Shown: positions 26,841-35,060, counted from the first letter of the stretch. The stretch: DNA of 64,000 nt from JAWLEP01 sp964553045 (GCA_964553045.1 CAZKJG010000004.1:105572-169571); one strand, 5' to 3'. Numbers and translations are program-made. Notes: generated from the sequence alone by a model not told the origin.

Positions 26841-27422
26841 ATGGCTGCGAGCGTAACCAACGTACTGATCTGCGGCACCGGCGGCCAGGGCATCCTCACA
26901 GCCAGCGAGGTGCTCAGCTCTGCTACGCAGGCCGCCGGCTTCGACGTCAAGAAGAGCGAGGTCCACGGCATGGCCCAGCGGGGGGGAAGCGTCACCAGCC
27001 ATGTCCGCTACGGCGAGAAGGTCTACAGCCCGCTGATAGAGCGGGGAACGGCGGACATAATACTGGCCATGGAGAAGCTGGAGGCCCTGCGCTGGCTGCA
27101 CTTCCTGGGCCCGCAGGGGCGCATGCTGGTCTGCGACCTGGAGATCAACCCCCTCCCGGTGAACCTCGGCCGGGCCGAGTACCCGGACACCGACGCCATG
27201 CTGCAGGACTGCGGCGCTTCCTACTCCCTGATACCCGCCTTCGACGTGGCCGAGGAGCTGGGAAACATGAAGGTGGTGAACACGGTGATGCTGGGGGCGC
27301 TGGCCAGCAGGCTGGAGCTGCCGGCGGAGGCGTGGACGGCCGCCGTGGAGGAGAGACTGCCGGCAAGGGCCCTGGAGGTGAATCGGAAGGCCTTCGAGGA
27401 GGGCCGGAGGCTGGCCGGCTGA
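26841..27422 (+). CDS. iorB: Indolepyruvate ferredoxin oxidoreductase, beta subunit
   Basis: Gamma-type domain of 2-oxo-acid:ferredoxin oxidoreductases, partner of IorA. The 193 residues open with VLICGTGGQGILTASEVLSSAT, then SEVHGMAQRGGSVTSHVRYG, and include the conserved ADIILAMEKLEALR and MKVVNTVMLGALA. It starts one base after the iorA stop. It is the last gene of ptb-buk-iorA-iorB and is followed by a strong terminator. Confidence 0.95.
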   Translation: MAASVTNVLICGTGGQGILTASEVLSSATQAAGFDVKKSEVHGMAQRGGSVTSHVRYGEKVYSPLIERGTADIILAMEKLEALRWLHFLGPQGRMLVCDLEINPLPVNLGRAEYPDTDAMLQDCGASYSLIPAFDVAEELGNMKVVNTVMLGALASRLELPAEAWTAAVEERLPARALEVNRKAFEEGRRLAG

Positions 27423-27443
27423 AGACCGGGGTCTCCGCATGGA

Positions 27444-27483
27444 AATGGGGGAAGCGGCGCCGCCGCTTCCCCCATTCTTCTTC
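27444..27483. terminator. Bidirectional terminator after iorB
   Basis: Stem of about 14 base pairs, GGGGGAAGCGGC / GCCGCTTCCCCC extended by AT pairs, with a three-base loop, followed by TTCTTCTTC on the plus strand. It lies between convergent iorB and the isomerase-like gene and can serve both. Confidence 0.85.
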
Positions 27484-27495
27484 GTTGCCGGTACG

Positions 27496-28623
27496 TCAGC
27501 CCCTTGCGGCGTCCAGGGGATCGGGGGGAAGGCCGTTATCCTCCCGCCACGCCCTCAGAACGGGCCGCACGTCGGTCATGAAGGCGTCGCGGAGGATCCT
27601 CTCCGCCTTCATGGGATCGGGGTCGTTCTGAGCCTCTTTCAGCTCCTCGGGGTTCACCACCAGTGCCCGGGCGAAGGCCATCTCGATGTTGGCCACCGAC
27701 TGGAGCATCCCCTTGAAGGGGTCTCCCACCCTGGTGGCTATGTCCAGCTCCATTGGCAGGTCGGCCACCCTGACCAGGCCCGCCCTCTCTGCCTCCAGCA
27801 GGTTGCGGAAGAACCGGAAGAGCCTTCCGGAGTCCAGAGAGCCCGGAGGCAGCTTGCCCTGGGAGAGCCGGTTGTCCGACAGGCGGACGGCGCCCAGGAT
27901 CTTCTGGTGCAGCATGGCGGTGATCACGCTGTTGAGGCTCTCCCCCGGAAGCAGGCTGGCGAAGTCCAGCAGGACCCGGAAGGAGGGGTCGGTCTCGCGG
28001 CATAGCCAGGCGGCGGTGCCCCAGTCGGGGACCGCCGCGGAGCAGAAGCTGGGATCGTAGGGCCTGAACTCCAGCATCATGTTCTCGCTCTTGCGGACCT
28101 TCATTCCGATCTGGCGCAGCCCGCTGAGTATCCGCTCCATCATGTCCGGCAGGCTGTTCTGGCCGGGGCTGTCGATTCCGTCGGGAATCCACAGGACCAC
28201 CTGGCGGCAGCCGATACTGCGCATCAGCTCCATCACCTGGTGGGCGTAGTTGATGCAGGCCACCCTGATCTCGGCGTAGGGCGAGCACAGCGTGCCGTAC
28301 ATCAGCCTGTCGTCCAGCACGCCGCTCTTGCGGGGGACGAAGATGTCGGCGTAGACGGAAGCGGCGCTGAGCCCATTCTTCCCGATCAGCTTGCCCAGGC
28401 TCTCGGCCTCGTCCTCGCGGCGAATGTCGGCCGGTATCCGCAGAGAGACGCTCTGCCCCCGGCCGGTCAGCTCGAAGAGCCTGGCCGCCTGCTCCACCTT
28501 GTCTTTGGCGCTCCGCGGCTCCCGGCCCGTCTCGTAGGTAGCGTAGCCGCTGCCGCTCCTTCCGAACGAGCGCAGCGCAACCTGCAGTCTGAGATCGCCC
28601 AGACGCTCCATAACCGTCTTCAC
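27496..28623 (-). CDS. Sugar-isomerase-like TIM-barrel protein
   Basis: 375 residues that resemble the RhaI-type L-rhamnose/sugar isomerase family over most of their length: FGRSGSGYATYETGREPRSAKDKVEQAARLFELTG, a YGTLCSPYAEIRVACINYA segment, VLWIPDGIDSPGQNSL, MMLEFRPYDPSFCSAAVPDWGTAAWLC, and LQSVANIEMAFARALVVNPEEL. In RhaI enzymes a Glu, two Asp and a His bind the metals. Here Glu (LEFR) and Asp (LLDF) remain, but the expected His positions read AVRLSDN and LDIATRVGDP, so the His residues seem lost. It may act on another substrate or be non-catalytic. GTG 28623 or ATG 28611 may be the start. Confidence 0.6.
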   Translation of the reverse strand: MKTVMERLGDLRLQVALRSFGRSGSGYATYETGREPRSAKDKVEQAARLFELTGRGQSVSLRIPADIRREDEAESLGKLIGKNGLSAASVYADIFVPRKSGVLDDRLMYGTLCSPYAEIRVACINYAHQVMELMRSIGCRQVVLWIPDGIDSPGQNSLPDMMERILSGLRQIGMKVRKSENMMLEFRPYDPSFCSAAVPDWGTAAWLCRETDPSFRVLLDFASLLPGESLNSVITAMLHQKILGAVRLSDNRLSQGKLPPGSLDSGRLFRFFRNLLEAERAGLVRVADLPMELDIATRVGDPFKGMLQSVANIEMAFARALVVNPEELKEAQNDPDPMKAERILRDAFMTDVRPVLRAWREDNGLPPDPLDAARG

Positions 28624-28662
28624 TTCACTCTCACCGGCCCTTCCGAGTACTTTGGCAGTCCC

Positions 28663-29229
28663 TCAAAGCCCCAGCTGCGGGGCGATGGACTTCATTGCTT
28701 GCAGCGAGATGTCGACGAATGCTCTGAGGTCGTATCCTGCTTCCGAGCACTCCCTAATGTTATCACGGTTCACCGATCTGGCAAACCCTGACTTGCCCAT
28801 CCTCTTGGTGACGGATTCGACCTTCACCGGCTCCAGACAGCGCCCGGGGTACACCAGGGCGGTGGCCGTGATCAGTCCGGTGAGGGACTCCGCCGCCGCC
28901 AGGAGGTGGTCGAGGTCGCTCTCCCTCTCCACGCCGGTGTGCATCGCGTTGTGGGAACGGATGGCGTGAAGCGCCTCCTCGGGGAGCCTGCCCTCCAGCA
29001 TCTCCGCGGACCTGAGGCCGTGTCGGGCGGGGTCGTCCTCGGTCTGTTCGTAGTCGAGGTCGTGCAGCAGACCGGCGACTCCCCACAGGTCCCCGTCCTC
29101 GCCGCGGTCCGCCGCCAGGGCCCTCATAATGGCCTCCGTGGCCAGGCAGTGACGTCTCAGGTTCACGTTGGAGAGGTTCTCCTTCAGAAGCTCAAGGGCC
29201 TGCTCACGGGATATGCCAGAGCCTGCCAT
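28663..29229 (-). CDS. HD-domain phosphohydrolase-like protein
   Basis: 188-residue HD-superfamily protein. The metal ligands are visible as His in VNLRRHCLATEAIM, the HD pair in GVAGLLHDLDYEQT, and later His residues in RHGLRSAEML and AIRSHNAMHTG. This is the pattern of the small YqeK/HDIG-type proteins that hydrolyse nucleotides or phosphate esters. ATG 29229 follows AGGGAG by five bases; it lies 26 bases inside nnr. Last gene of the long rpsF operon. The substrate is unknown. Confidence 0.82.
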   Translation of the reverse strand: MAGSGISREQALELLKENLSNVNLRRHCLATEAIMRALAADRGEDGDLWGVAGLLHDLDYEQTEDDPARHGLRSAEMLEGRLPEEALHAIRSHNAMHTGVERESDLDHLLAAAESLTGLITATALVYPGRCLEPVKVESVTKRMGKSGFARSVNRDNIRECSEAGYDLRAFVDISLQAMKSIAPQLGL

Positions 29230-30778
29230 TCCATCTCCCTTCAAGTCTCAACAGGGTGTCCAGGTCGTCGCTCTCGGTCAATGCGAGGGCCCGCCCCAGG
29301 CCGGCGGCCACCTCCGAGGGGAGCACCGAGCGGAAGGAGCTTTCCGCCGCCAGTATCTCCCCGCTGAGGCCATGCAGGTAAGCCCCGGCGGAAGCGGCCA
29401 GGTCGGGCTTTAGTCCCTGGGCAAGCAGGGAGGCTATTATGCCCGTGAGCACGTCGCCGCTGCCCCCGGTGGCCAGCGCACGGCCCCCGGCGGGGACCAG
29501 TGTCCTGCCGCCTTCGGGCGTCAGCACCATGGTCGGCCTTCCCTTGACCAGGATGGTGGCGCCCAGCCTGCGCGCCAGAAGGCCTGCCGCGTCCCACCGG
29601 GCCTCCAGCCTCTTCCCCGGGCTGCCGGAGCCATCGCCCACCTTGGTGAGCCTGCGGAGCTCACCGGGGTGAGGGGTGAGCACGCAGTGGCCGGGGTACT
29701 CGGCCAGGGAGCCCAGGTGGTCGCCCAGGACGTTCAGGGCGTCTGCATCCAGCACCAGGGGAAGGCTCCAGTTGCGGACTATGTAGGAGACCACCTTCTC
29801 GGTGGACTCCTCCGCCCCCATGCCGGGACCCACGGCGGCGGCCCCGAAACCGGAGGGGTCCGGAAGGCTGGTGACGTCTCCGGGGAGGAAGTAGGAGCAG
29901 AGGGCCTCCGGTATCCGCCCGCTCACGTAGGGGGCGGCGGGATACGGCACGAAGAGGTGAACCAGCCCCACACCGGACCTGAGGGCGCCCATGGCCATCA
30001 GCTGGGGAGCCCCCGGCATGCTCTCCGCCCCTCCCAGCAGCAGGAGCCTGCCGTTGCTGCCCTTGTGGGAGTCCACCGGCACCTCAGGAAGAAGGGCCCT
30101 CACCCCCTGCAGATCCAGGGCGACCCTGTCGGGGGTCCCGGGAACGGTAACCCCTATGGGGGCTACGAAGATGGCCCCGGCATGCCCGCATCCGGGGGGG
30201 ATCAGCAGCCCCTTCTTGGGGGCGGCGAAGCTGACGGTGACTTCGGCGCGGGGGGACATGGGGTCTACCTCGCCGGTGCCCCCGTTCACCCCTGTGGGGG
30301 TGTCCAGGGCGAGGAGGGGACAGTTGCGGTGCCTGAGGATGTTGACGCAGGCGGCTATGGACCCCTGCAGCGAGCCGTGGAACCCGGTTCCCAGCATGGC
30401 GTCGACGGCCAGGGCGGGATGGCTGTCCTCCAGGTCCTCCAGACGGTTCATGCCCAGAATGGTGCCCCCGCCGTCTCGGAACCTGGTCAGGTTGCGCAGG
30501 CAGTCCTTGGAGAGCTTCTCGTAGTCGGTGGCGGCCAGCACCACCACCACCTCGTAGCCCGCTGCGGCCATGTGCCGCGCCAGGACGAAGCCGTCGCCGC
30601 CGTTGTTGCCCGGACCGGCCCAGACCTCAACCCGGCTCCTCTCCGGCGGCACCATCCTCATAGCCAGGTTGGCCGCGAACCGGCCCGCCCGCTCCATAAG
30701 CTGGTCGCCTGGGGTGCCCCGAGCGATGGTCTGCCTGTCGTAATCGGCCATTTCCGAAGGTGTTACCCAATAGCTCAT
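29204..30778 (-). CDS. nnr: Bifunctional NAD(P)HX epimerase/dehydratase
   Basis: Repairs hydrated NADH and NADPH. The 524 residues combine an N-terminal YjeF_N epimerase domain (TPSEMADYDRQTIARGTPGDQLMERAG, VWAGPGNNGGDGFVLARHM) with a C-terminal ribokinase-fold dehydratase domain (SHKGSNGRLLLLGGAESMPGA, ADALNVLGDHLGSL, VLTPHPGELRRLT, ATGGSGDVLTGIIASLLAQG). The start overlaps the acpS stop by 4 bases. The acpS-nnr pairing is common in bacteria. Confidence 0.96.
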   Translation of the reverse strand: MSYWVTPSEMADYDRQTIARGTPGDQLMERAGRFAANLAMRMVPPERSRVEVWAGPGNNGGDGFVLARHMAAAGYEVVVVLAATDYEKLSKDCLRNLTRFRDGGGTILGMNRLEDLEDSHPALAVDAMLGTGFHGSLQGSIAACVNILRHRNCPLLALDTPTGVNGGTGEVDPMSPRAEVTVSFAAPKKGLLIPPGCGHAGAIFVAPIGVTVPGTPDRVALDLQGVRALLPEVPVDSHKGSNGRLLLLGGAESMPGAPQLMAMGALRSGVGLVHLFVPYPAAPYVSGRIPEALCSYFLPGDVTSLPDPSGFGAAAVGPGMGAEESTEKVVSYIVRNWSLPLVLDADALNVLGDHLGSLAEYPGHCVLTPHPGELRRLTKVGDGSGSPGKRLEARWDAAGLLARRLGATILVKGRPTMVLTPEGGRTLVPAGGRALATGGSGDVLTGIIASLLAQGLKPDLAASAGAYLHGLSGEILAAESSFRSVLPSEVAAGLGRALALTESDDLDTLLRLEGRWNGRLWHIP

Positions 30779-31149
30779 CTCTCTTCTCCCCCTACGATCA
30801 CGAATGCGGCGGCAAGCTCATCGGTGTGCGACAGGCTGACCTTCGCTCCGCGGCCGGCCAGCAGCTCGGCCGCCCTTCCGCCAATCTCAAGCCTGGGAGG
30901 ACCGCCGGGGTCCCGAAGAACCTCCACGTCGTGCCAGCCCACCCCCTGGGCCAGCCCGGTCCCGATGGCCTTGAGGAAGGCCTCCTTGGCCGCGAACCGG
31001 GCGGCCAGAGACCGCCCTCCCTCCGGGGCGTGGGCCAGCTCGCGGCGGGTGAAGAGCCGCTGCAGCAGGCGGTGTCCGTACCTGCGCAGGGACTCCTCGA
31101 AGCGGGGTACGCTGACCATGTCCACCCCCGGGCTGAGGTCCGGGTACAT
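30775..31149 (-). CDS. acpS: Holo-[acyl-carrier-protein] synthase
   Basis: Transfers the 4'-phosphopantetheine arm of CoA to acyl carrier protein. The 124 residues contain the family motifs GVDMVSVPRFEESLRRYG (magnesium ligand Asp10) and FTRRELAHAPEGGRSLAARFAAKEAFLKAIGTG (Glu56), and the C-terminal KVSLSHTDELAAAFVIV. The ATG at 31149 shares one base with the tsaD stop (TGATG). A longer upstream extension in frame is rejected as it covers tsaD. Confidence 0.94.
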   Translation of the reverse strand: MYPDLSPGVDMVSVPRFEESLRRYGHRLLQRLFTRRELAHAPEGGRSLAARFAAKEAFLKAIGTGLAQGVGWHDVEVLRDPGGPPRLEIGGRAAELLAGRGAKVSLSHTDELAAAFVIVGGEER

Positions 31150-32165
31150 CAGCCCGCCTCCCTTTCGGTCAGGGCGGTGAGCTCTCCCCCCGGCCAGCGG
31201 GCGAAGGCGTTGGCCGACAGGGGCGAACGGGCAGCCGGGTCCCGGTCCAGCACGGCGGCGGCCGCCCTGCCCACCATTACGGCGTTGTCGGTGGACAGCC
31301 CCGGTCCCGGAAGCAGGAGATCCAGGCCCTTCTCGGCGGCTCCCCGGGCGAGCATCTCCCGCAGCAGGCCGTTGGCTGTGACCCCCCCGCCCGCCATCAC
31401 CGTAGAAGCCCCCGCCCGCTCTGCATGGCGAAGGGTCTTCGACGCCAGTATCCCGCAGACCGCCCGCTGAAAGGACGCGGCCAGGTCGGCGGGGTCGGAT
31501 CCTCCCTCCAGGCTCAGCCTGAACGCCGTCTTCAGCCCGCTGAAGCTGAACTCCGGGAGATCGGGGTCCGACAGCGGCCGGGGAAGGTCCACCGCATTCG
31601 GATCGCCTCCGCGGGCCAGGGCCTCCAGCTCCGCCCCTCCGGGGTATCCCAGACCCAGCAGCTTGGCCGCCTTGTCGAACGCCTCGCCGGCGGCATCGTC
31701 CCGGGTGGAGCCCAGGAGCTCCATGCGGTCCCATCCCTCCATTTTCATCAGGCTGGTATGGCCGCCGGAGGCGATCAGGGCAACCGCGGGGAAGTTCAGC
31801 TCCTTCCCGGCGTAGTGTACGTACAGATGGGCGGCAAGGTGGTTGATGGCCAGGAAGGGCACCCCGCGGGCCCAGGCCGCAGCCTTGGTCCAGGAGAGGC
31901 CCACCAGAAGCGAGCCCACCAGACCCGGCCCGGCGGTGGCCGCCATGGCCTCTATCTCCTTCAGGTCGACGCCGGCGGTCTTCAGCGCCCTCTCCACCAG
32001 GAGGGGCAGTGTGCGGAGGTGCATGCGGGAGGCTATCTCCGGCACCACGCCTCCGTACCCCTCGTGGCCCGCCTGGCCCGCCACCACGGAGGAGAGGGGG
32101 CGGCAGCCGTCGAGGACGGCCACCGCCGAATCGTCGCAGGAGGACTCCACCGCCAGCAGAAGCAA
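31149..32165 (-). CDS. tsaD: tRNA threonylcarbamoyltransferase subunit TsaD
   Basis: Catalyses threonylcarbamoylation of A37 in ANN-decoding tRNAs with TsaB and TsaE. The 338 residues start LLLAVESSCDDSAVAVLDG, carry the metal-binding INHLAAHLYVHY (HxxxH), the nucleotide-site LIASGGHTSL and the C-terminal VMAGGGVTANGLLREML. TTG 32165 follows GAGGAG just after the rplI stop; a longer frame extends through rplI and is arginine/proline-rich, so is rejected. Confidence 0.95.
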   Translation of the reverse strand: MLLLAVESSCDDSAVAVLDGCRPLSSVVAGQAGHEGYGGVVPEIASRMHLRTLPLLVERALKTAGVDLKEIEAMAATAGPGLVGSLLVGLSWTKAAAWARGVPFLAINHLAAHLYVHYAGKELNFPAVALIASGGHTSLMKMEGWDRMELLGSTRDDAAGEAFDKAAKLLGLGYPGGAELEALARGGDPNAVDLPRPLSDPDLPEFSFSGLKTAFRLSLEGGSDPADLAASFQRAVCGILASKTLRHAERAGASTVMAGGGVTANGLLREMLARGAAEKGLDLLLPGPGLSTDNAVMVGRAAAAVLDRDPAARSPLSANAFARWPGGELTALTEREAG

Positions 32166-32166
32166 G

Positions 32167-32697
32167 CTACTCCTCTTCCTCCCCGGCCGGCTCCGCTCCG
32201 GTCTCGGCTTCCTCGGCCGGCTTCGTCTGCTCCTCTTCGGCCTTCTGGGGAGAGTCGGTCTCCACAAGCACCTTGATATTGCCGGAGATCTCGCCGTGGA
32301 GGTTGATCTCCACCTCGTGCTCCCCCACCTGCTTCAGATGGCCTTCGGGCAGCCGGACCTGACGGCGGTCGATTTCAAAGCCCTTCTTCGAGAGGGCGGC
32401 TGCGATGTCGCGCTCGGACACGCTTCCGTAGAGGTGGCCGTTCTCGTCGGCGGTTTCGTTGAAGGATACCGACACCCCGGAGAGCTTCTCCGCCAGCACG
32501 GAGGCCGCGCTCTCCAGCTCGCGCTCCTCCTCCTCGGCCCTCTTGCGGTAGATGTCGGCGCTCTTCATGGCGCTCTTGGTGGCCTTGGTGGCCAGCTTCT
32601 TGGGGAAGAGGTAGTTGCGGGCATAGCCGGCAGCCACGTCCAGCACCTCTCCCGCCTTGCCCAGGTCGCGGACGGTCCTAATCAGAAGAACCTTCAT
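32167..32697 (-). CDS. rplI: Ribosomal protein bL9
   Basis: Large-subunit protein with an N-terminal rRNA-binding domain MKVLLIRTVRDLGKAGEVL and AAGYARNYLFPKKLATKAT, a long central helix (KSADIYRKRAEEEERELESAASVLAEKL) and a C-terminal domain with ENGHLYGSVSERDIAAAL. At 176 residues it is about 28 longer than the usual 148; the extra part is a glutamate/alanine-rich acidic tail after residue 148. ATG 32697 has GAGGAAAAG ahead. It overlaps the DUF2232 gene by 20 bases. Confidence 0.96.
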   Translation of the reverse strand: MKVLLIRTVRDLGKAGEVLDVAAGYARNYLFPKKLATKATKSAMKSADIYRKRAEEEERELESAASVLAEKLSGVSVSFNETADENGHLYGSVSERDIAAALSKKGFEIDRRQVRLPEGHLKQVGEHEVEINLHGEISGNIKVLVETDSPQKAEEEQTKPAEEAETGAEPAGEEEE

Positions 32698-33580
32698 CTC
32701 TTTTCCTCGCAATCCTTGCAGTTATCATCTCTCTGAAGTCGAACCAGGTGTCCAGCAGTCCCCCTACGGCCAGCACCGCCGCCCCCACGTGAGGCAGCAG
32801 CACCAGCAGAAGCACCAGGGGCAGCGGGGACATTCCCAGGCCCCTCACCCCCACCAGGACGATGTGCAGCCCCACCACCAGGTAGGGCAGGGCCATGAAG
32901 ATCAGCACGTTGTCGGCCCACACTCCCAGTCCGCCGGGGGCTGCGGGAAGCAGCCTGGCGGCCAGGGCCGCTATAACCACCCATGCCGGGGCCAGACCCA
33001 GCCGGAGGCTGCCCCTGGAGGGCAGCTCCAGGCCGCGGGAGTCCGCCAGCCTGGCCAGGAAGACCGTGGCGAGTATGCCTCCGGTGCATATCCAGACCGC
33101 CGCCGCACCCGGCAGTATGCGGAAGGAGGCGCTTATCACATCCGCCGCCTCTCCCGCGGAGAAGCCCATGGAAGTCAGCATATCCCGCCATACCTGCCCC
33201 TGCTCCCCGTAGGGGAACATGAAGACGCTGTCCGGGCTGGCGAAGAACAGCAGGGCTCCGCCCATCATGGCGGCGGAGCATATGGCCGCCGACTCCGTCA
33301 GCGTCCTGGCCCTGCTGAGGGCCAGGAACAGGCTGCAGGAGCCCAGGGCCGTCATGGCCGCAGCCTGGGGCCCGGCCAGGAGCAGAAGCCCCCCCGTGGC
33401 CACGGCGCAGGCCGCAAGCCCGCGGCTCAGGCTTTCCAGAAGCAGCAGCGCCACCACGGAAGCCCCCAGGAACGGCAGGCCCAGCACCGCCAGCAGGAAT
33501 CCGACAAGTATCTTCCCCAGGGTATCCCCCGGGCGCGGCGCTGCGCCAGCTCCGGCCAAGGTGCCGCCTCTCCGTCCCAT
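32678..33580 (-). CDS. DUF2232 (YybS-like) membrane protein
   Basis: 300 residues with about eight hydrophobic helices (GKILVGFLLAVLGLPFLGASVVALLLL at the start, LAACAVATGGLLLLAGP, AAVWICTGGILATVFLA, ALPYLVVGLHIVLVGV, PLVLLLVLLPHVGAAVLAVGGLLD). Its place between rpsR and rplI matches the YybS/DUF2232 family of unknown function, which has the same neighbours in Firmicutes and Deltaproteobacteria. The ATG at 33580 follows AGGAAG. A longer frame runs through rpsR and is rejected. Confidence 0.8.
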   Translation of the reverse strand: MGRRGGTLAGAGAAPRPGDTLGKILVGFLLAVLGLPFLGASVVALLLLESLSRGLAACAVATGGLLLLAGPQAAAMTALGSCSLFLALSRARTLTESAAICSAAMMGGALLFFASPDSVFMFPYGEQGQVWRDMLTSMGFSAGEAADVISASFRILPGAAAVWICTGGILATVFLARLADSRGLELPSRGSLRLGLAPAWVVIAALAARLLPAAPGGLGVWADNVLIFMALPYLVVGLHIVLVGVRGLGMSPLPLVLLLVLLPHVGAAVLAVGGLLDTWFDFREMITARIARKRDEGSSD

Positions 33581-33588
33581 GGGACTTC

Positions 33589-33843
33589 CTACCTGTAGTG
33601 CTCCCTGACATAGGGCACCAGCGCCAGGAAACGGGCGATCTTTATGGCCTTGGCCAGCTCGCGCTGGTGCCTGGCGCAGTTTCCCGAAACCCTCCTGGCC
33701 ACGATCTTGCCGCGGTCGGAGATGTAGCGCATCATCAGCTTCTGGTCCTTGTAGTTGATCTCCAGACCCGGCCGGGAGCAGAACCTGCACTTCTTCTTGC
33801 GACCGGACCTGGCTCCCTTTCTCTTCTTCTTCCTTCTTGCCAA
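33589..33843 (-). CDS. rpsR: Ribosomal protein bS18
   Basis: 84-residue small-subunit protein. The N-terminus is very basic (MARRKKKRKGARSGRKKKCR), followed by CRFCSRPGLEINYKDQKLMMRYISDRGKI, ARRVSGNCARHQRELAKAIKIARFLALVPY: the invariant S18 core. Cysteines in CRFC and NCARH could bind zinc. The start is TTG 33843 with GAGGAAG upstream. S18 partners with S6, encoded at the head of this operon. Confidence 0.97.
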   Translation of the reverse strand: MARRKKKRKGARSGRKKKCRFCSRPGLEINYKDQKLMMRYISDRGKIVARRVSGNCARHQRELAKAIKIARFLALVPYVREHYR

Positions 33844-33869
33844 AGGACTTCCTCTCTGTATTCGTTTCC

Positions 33870-34229
33870 CTACTCAGGCGCTTCCAGCACCTGAATCCTT
33901 GCCGCCTTGATCACCATCCTGTAGTGGACCACACCGGCGCGGTCCTCAAATGCCCTGCTGGCGGCGTATCCCTCCACCAGCAGCTGAGCGTGTCCCTGAA
34001 TCCTCCGGTCCATGCTCCTGGCCAGGTCTCCCCACATCTCCACCCCGAGCACTGAGGTGATCTCCCGCGGCTCTCTGCCGGGCGCCGGATCGGTGGTGAC
34101 CACGTTCTCCAGCTGCAGCTCCAGCAGCCATGCGCCGCTGCGGGTCCTCTCCAGGCTCTTCCTGGTCAGGACCCTGCCGGAGACGACCAGGTAGTTGACC
34201 TCCGGGGGCAGATGCTCCACACCACTCAC
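33870..34229 (-). CDS. Second, short SSB-like OB-fold protein
   Basis: 119 residues with an SSB/PriB-like beta pattern: VNYLVVSGRVLTRKSLERTRSGAWLLELQLE, then SVLGVEMWGDLARSMDRRIQGHAQLLVEGYAA, then HYRMVIKAARIQVLE. It aligns by layout with the full SSB next door but lacks the flexible tail and the acidic D-D-I-P-F tip, so it should not recruit SSB partners. It lies between ssb and rpsR, 10 bases from ssb. It could be a PriB-like primosome protein or a specialised SSB; this is inference. Confidence 0.7.
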   Translation of the reverse strand: MSGVEHLPPEVNYLVVSGRVLTRKSLERTRSGAWLLELQLENVVTTDPAPGREPREITSVLGVEMWGDLARSMDRRIQGHAQLLVEGYAASRAFEDRAGVVHYRMVIKAARIQVLEAPE

Positions 34230-34238
34230 CCGGCCACG

Positions 34239-34700
34239 CTAGAACGGGATGTCGTCGTACTCTCCGCCGCCCTCGTCCCCGTAGTCGGGCTGATCCGGTT
34301 TTTCGTAGTCGGGGCCCTGCTGGCCGGCGGAAGGCTTCTGGTCGCGGCCGGAGTCTCCGCGGCGCTCCAGGAACTGCACCCTGCGGGCCTGGATCTCCAC
34401 CCTGCTGCGGTTGGAGCCGTCCTGGGCCTGCCAGGTGCTGGTCTGCAGCTCCCCCTCGATCAGCACCGGGCTTCCCTTGTGGAGGTTGCTGCTAACGAGC
34501 TCGGCCGTCTTTCGCCAGGCCACCACGTCGACGAAGCAGGTCTTCTGGTGCCACTCGTTGTCCCGGCCCCGGTATGACCTGTTGCTGGCGATGCGGAAGT
34601 TGGCCACGCTGGTGCCGCTCTGCAGTATGTTGGTCCGCGGGTCGTCGACCAGGTTTCCGGTGATGAGCACCTTGTTGAGCGAGGGCATTCGAAGGTTCAT
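34239..34700 (-). CDS. ssb: Single-stranded DNA-binding protein
   Basis: 153-residue SSB. The OB fold begins LNKVLITGNLVDDPRTNILQSGTSVANFRIASNRSYRGRD, with WHQKTCFVDVVAWRKTAELV and GSPVLIEGELQTSTWQAQDGSNRSRVEIQA. A glycine/proline/aspartate-rich linker leads to the acidic tip DDIPF, the hub for replication and repair proteins. It lies between rpsF and the SSB-like gene. The initial MNLR may be trimmed: a Met5 start is also possible. Confidence 0.96.
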   Translation of the reverse strand: MNLRMPSLNKVLITGNLVDDPRTNILQSGTSVANFRIASNRSYRGRDNEWHQKTCFVDVVAWRKTAELVSSNLHKGSPVLIEGELQTSTWQAQDGSNRSRVEIQARRVQFLERRGDSGRDQKPSAGQQGPDYEKPDQPDYGDEGGGEYDDIPF

Positions 34701-34703
34701 CTG

Positions 34704-35060
34704 CTATTCCTCTCCTTCTTCCTTCTTGCCGGCGGTCTCCTTCTTTGCCGGGGGCGCCTCCTCCGGTTCCGCGACCTCTCCGACGCGGAGCGTCAGGAAG
34801 CGCAGACAGCTGTCGTTGAGCTTGAGGTAGCGATCGATGGCGTTTACGCCCTGCTCGTCGCCGGTCCAGTGAAAGAACCAGTAGGTGCCCTCGGTCTCCT
34901 TCTTGATCGGGTAGGCCAGCTCCCGCGCACCCCACTTCTCCGTGTCGGAGTGGCTTCCGCCGTTGGACGTGATCACGTCCACCAGCTTCTTCTCCTCCTC
35001 GGCCAGGTCGGCCTCGGACAGGCTGGTCTTCCAGATCGTCGCAGTCTCATACTTGCGCAA
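34704..35060 (-). CDS. rpsF: Ribosomal protein bS6
   Basis: 118-residue small-subunit protein, first gene of the operon. It reads RKYETATIWKTSLSEADLAEEEKKLVDVI, WGARELAYPIKKETEGTYWFFHW and LNDSCLRFLTLRV, all typical of S6, followed by a short acidic/lysine tail. TTG 35060 is chosen because AAGGAG lies eight bases upstream and it gives the canonical start; the frame continues upstream but through leader sequence unlike S6. Confidence 0.95.
   Translation of the reverse strand: MRKYETATIWKTSLSEADLAEEEKKLVDVITSNGGSHSDTEKWGARELAYPIKKETEGTYWFFHWTGDEQGVNAIDRYLKLNDSCLRFLTLRVGEVAEPEEAPPAKKETAGKKEEGEE

Noticed and set aside
24977..26995. 672-codon minus-strand frame over iorA
   Set aside because: Antisense of iorA with shadow composition (His/Val/Gly), no motif.
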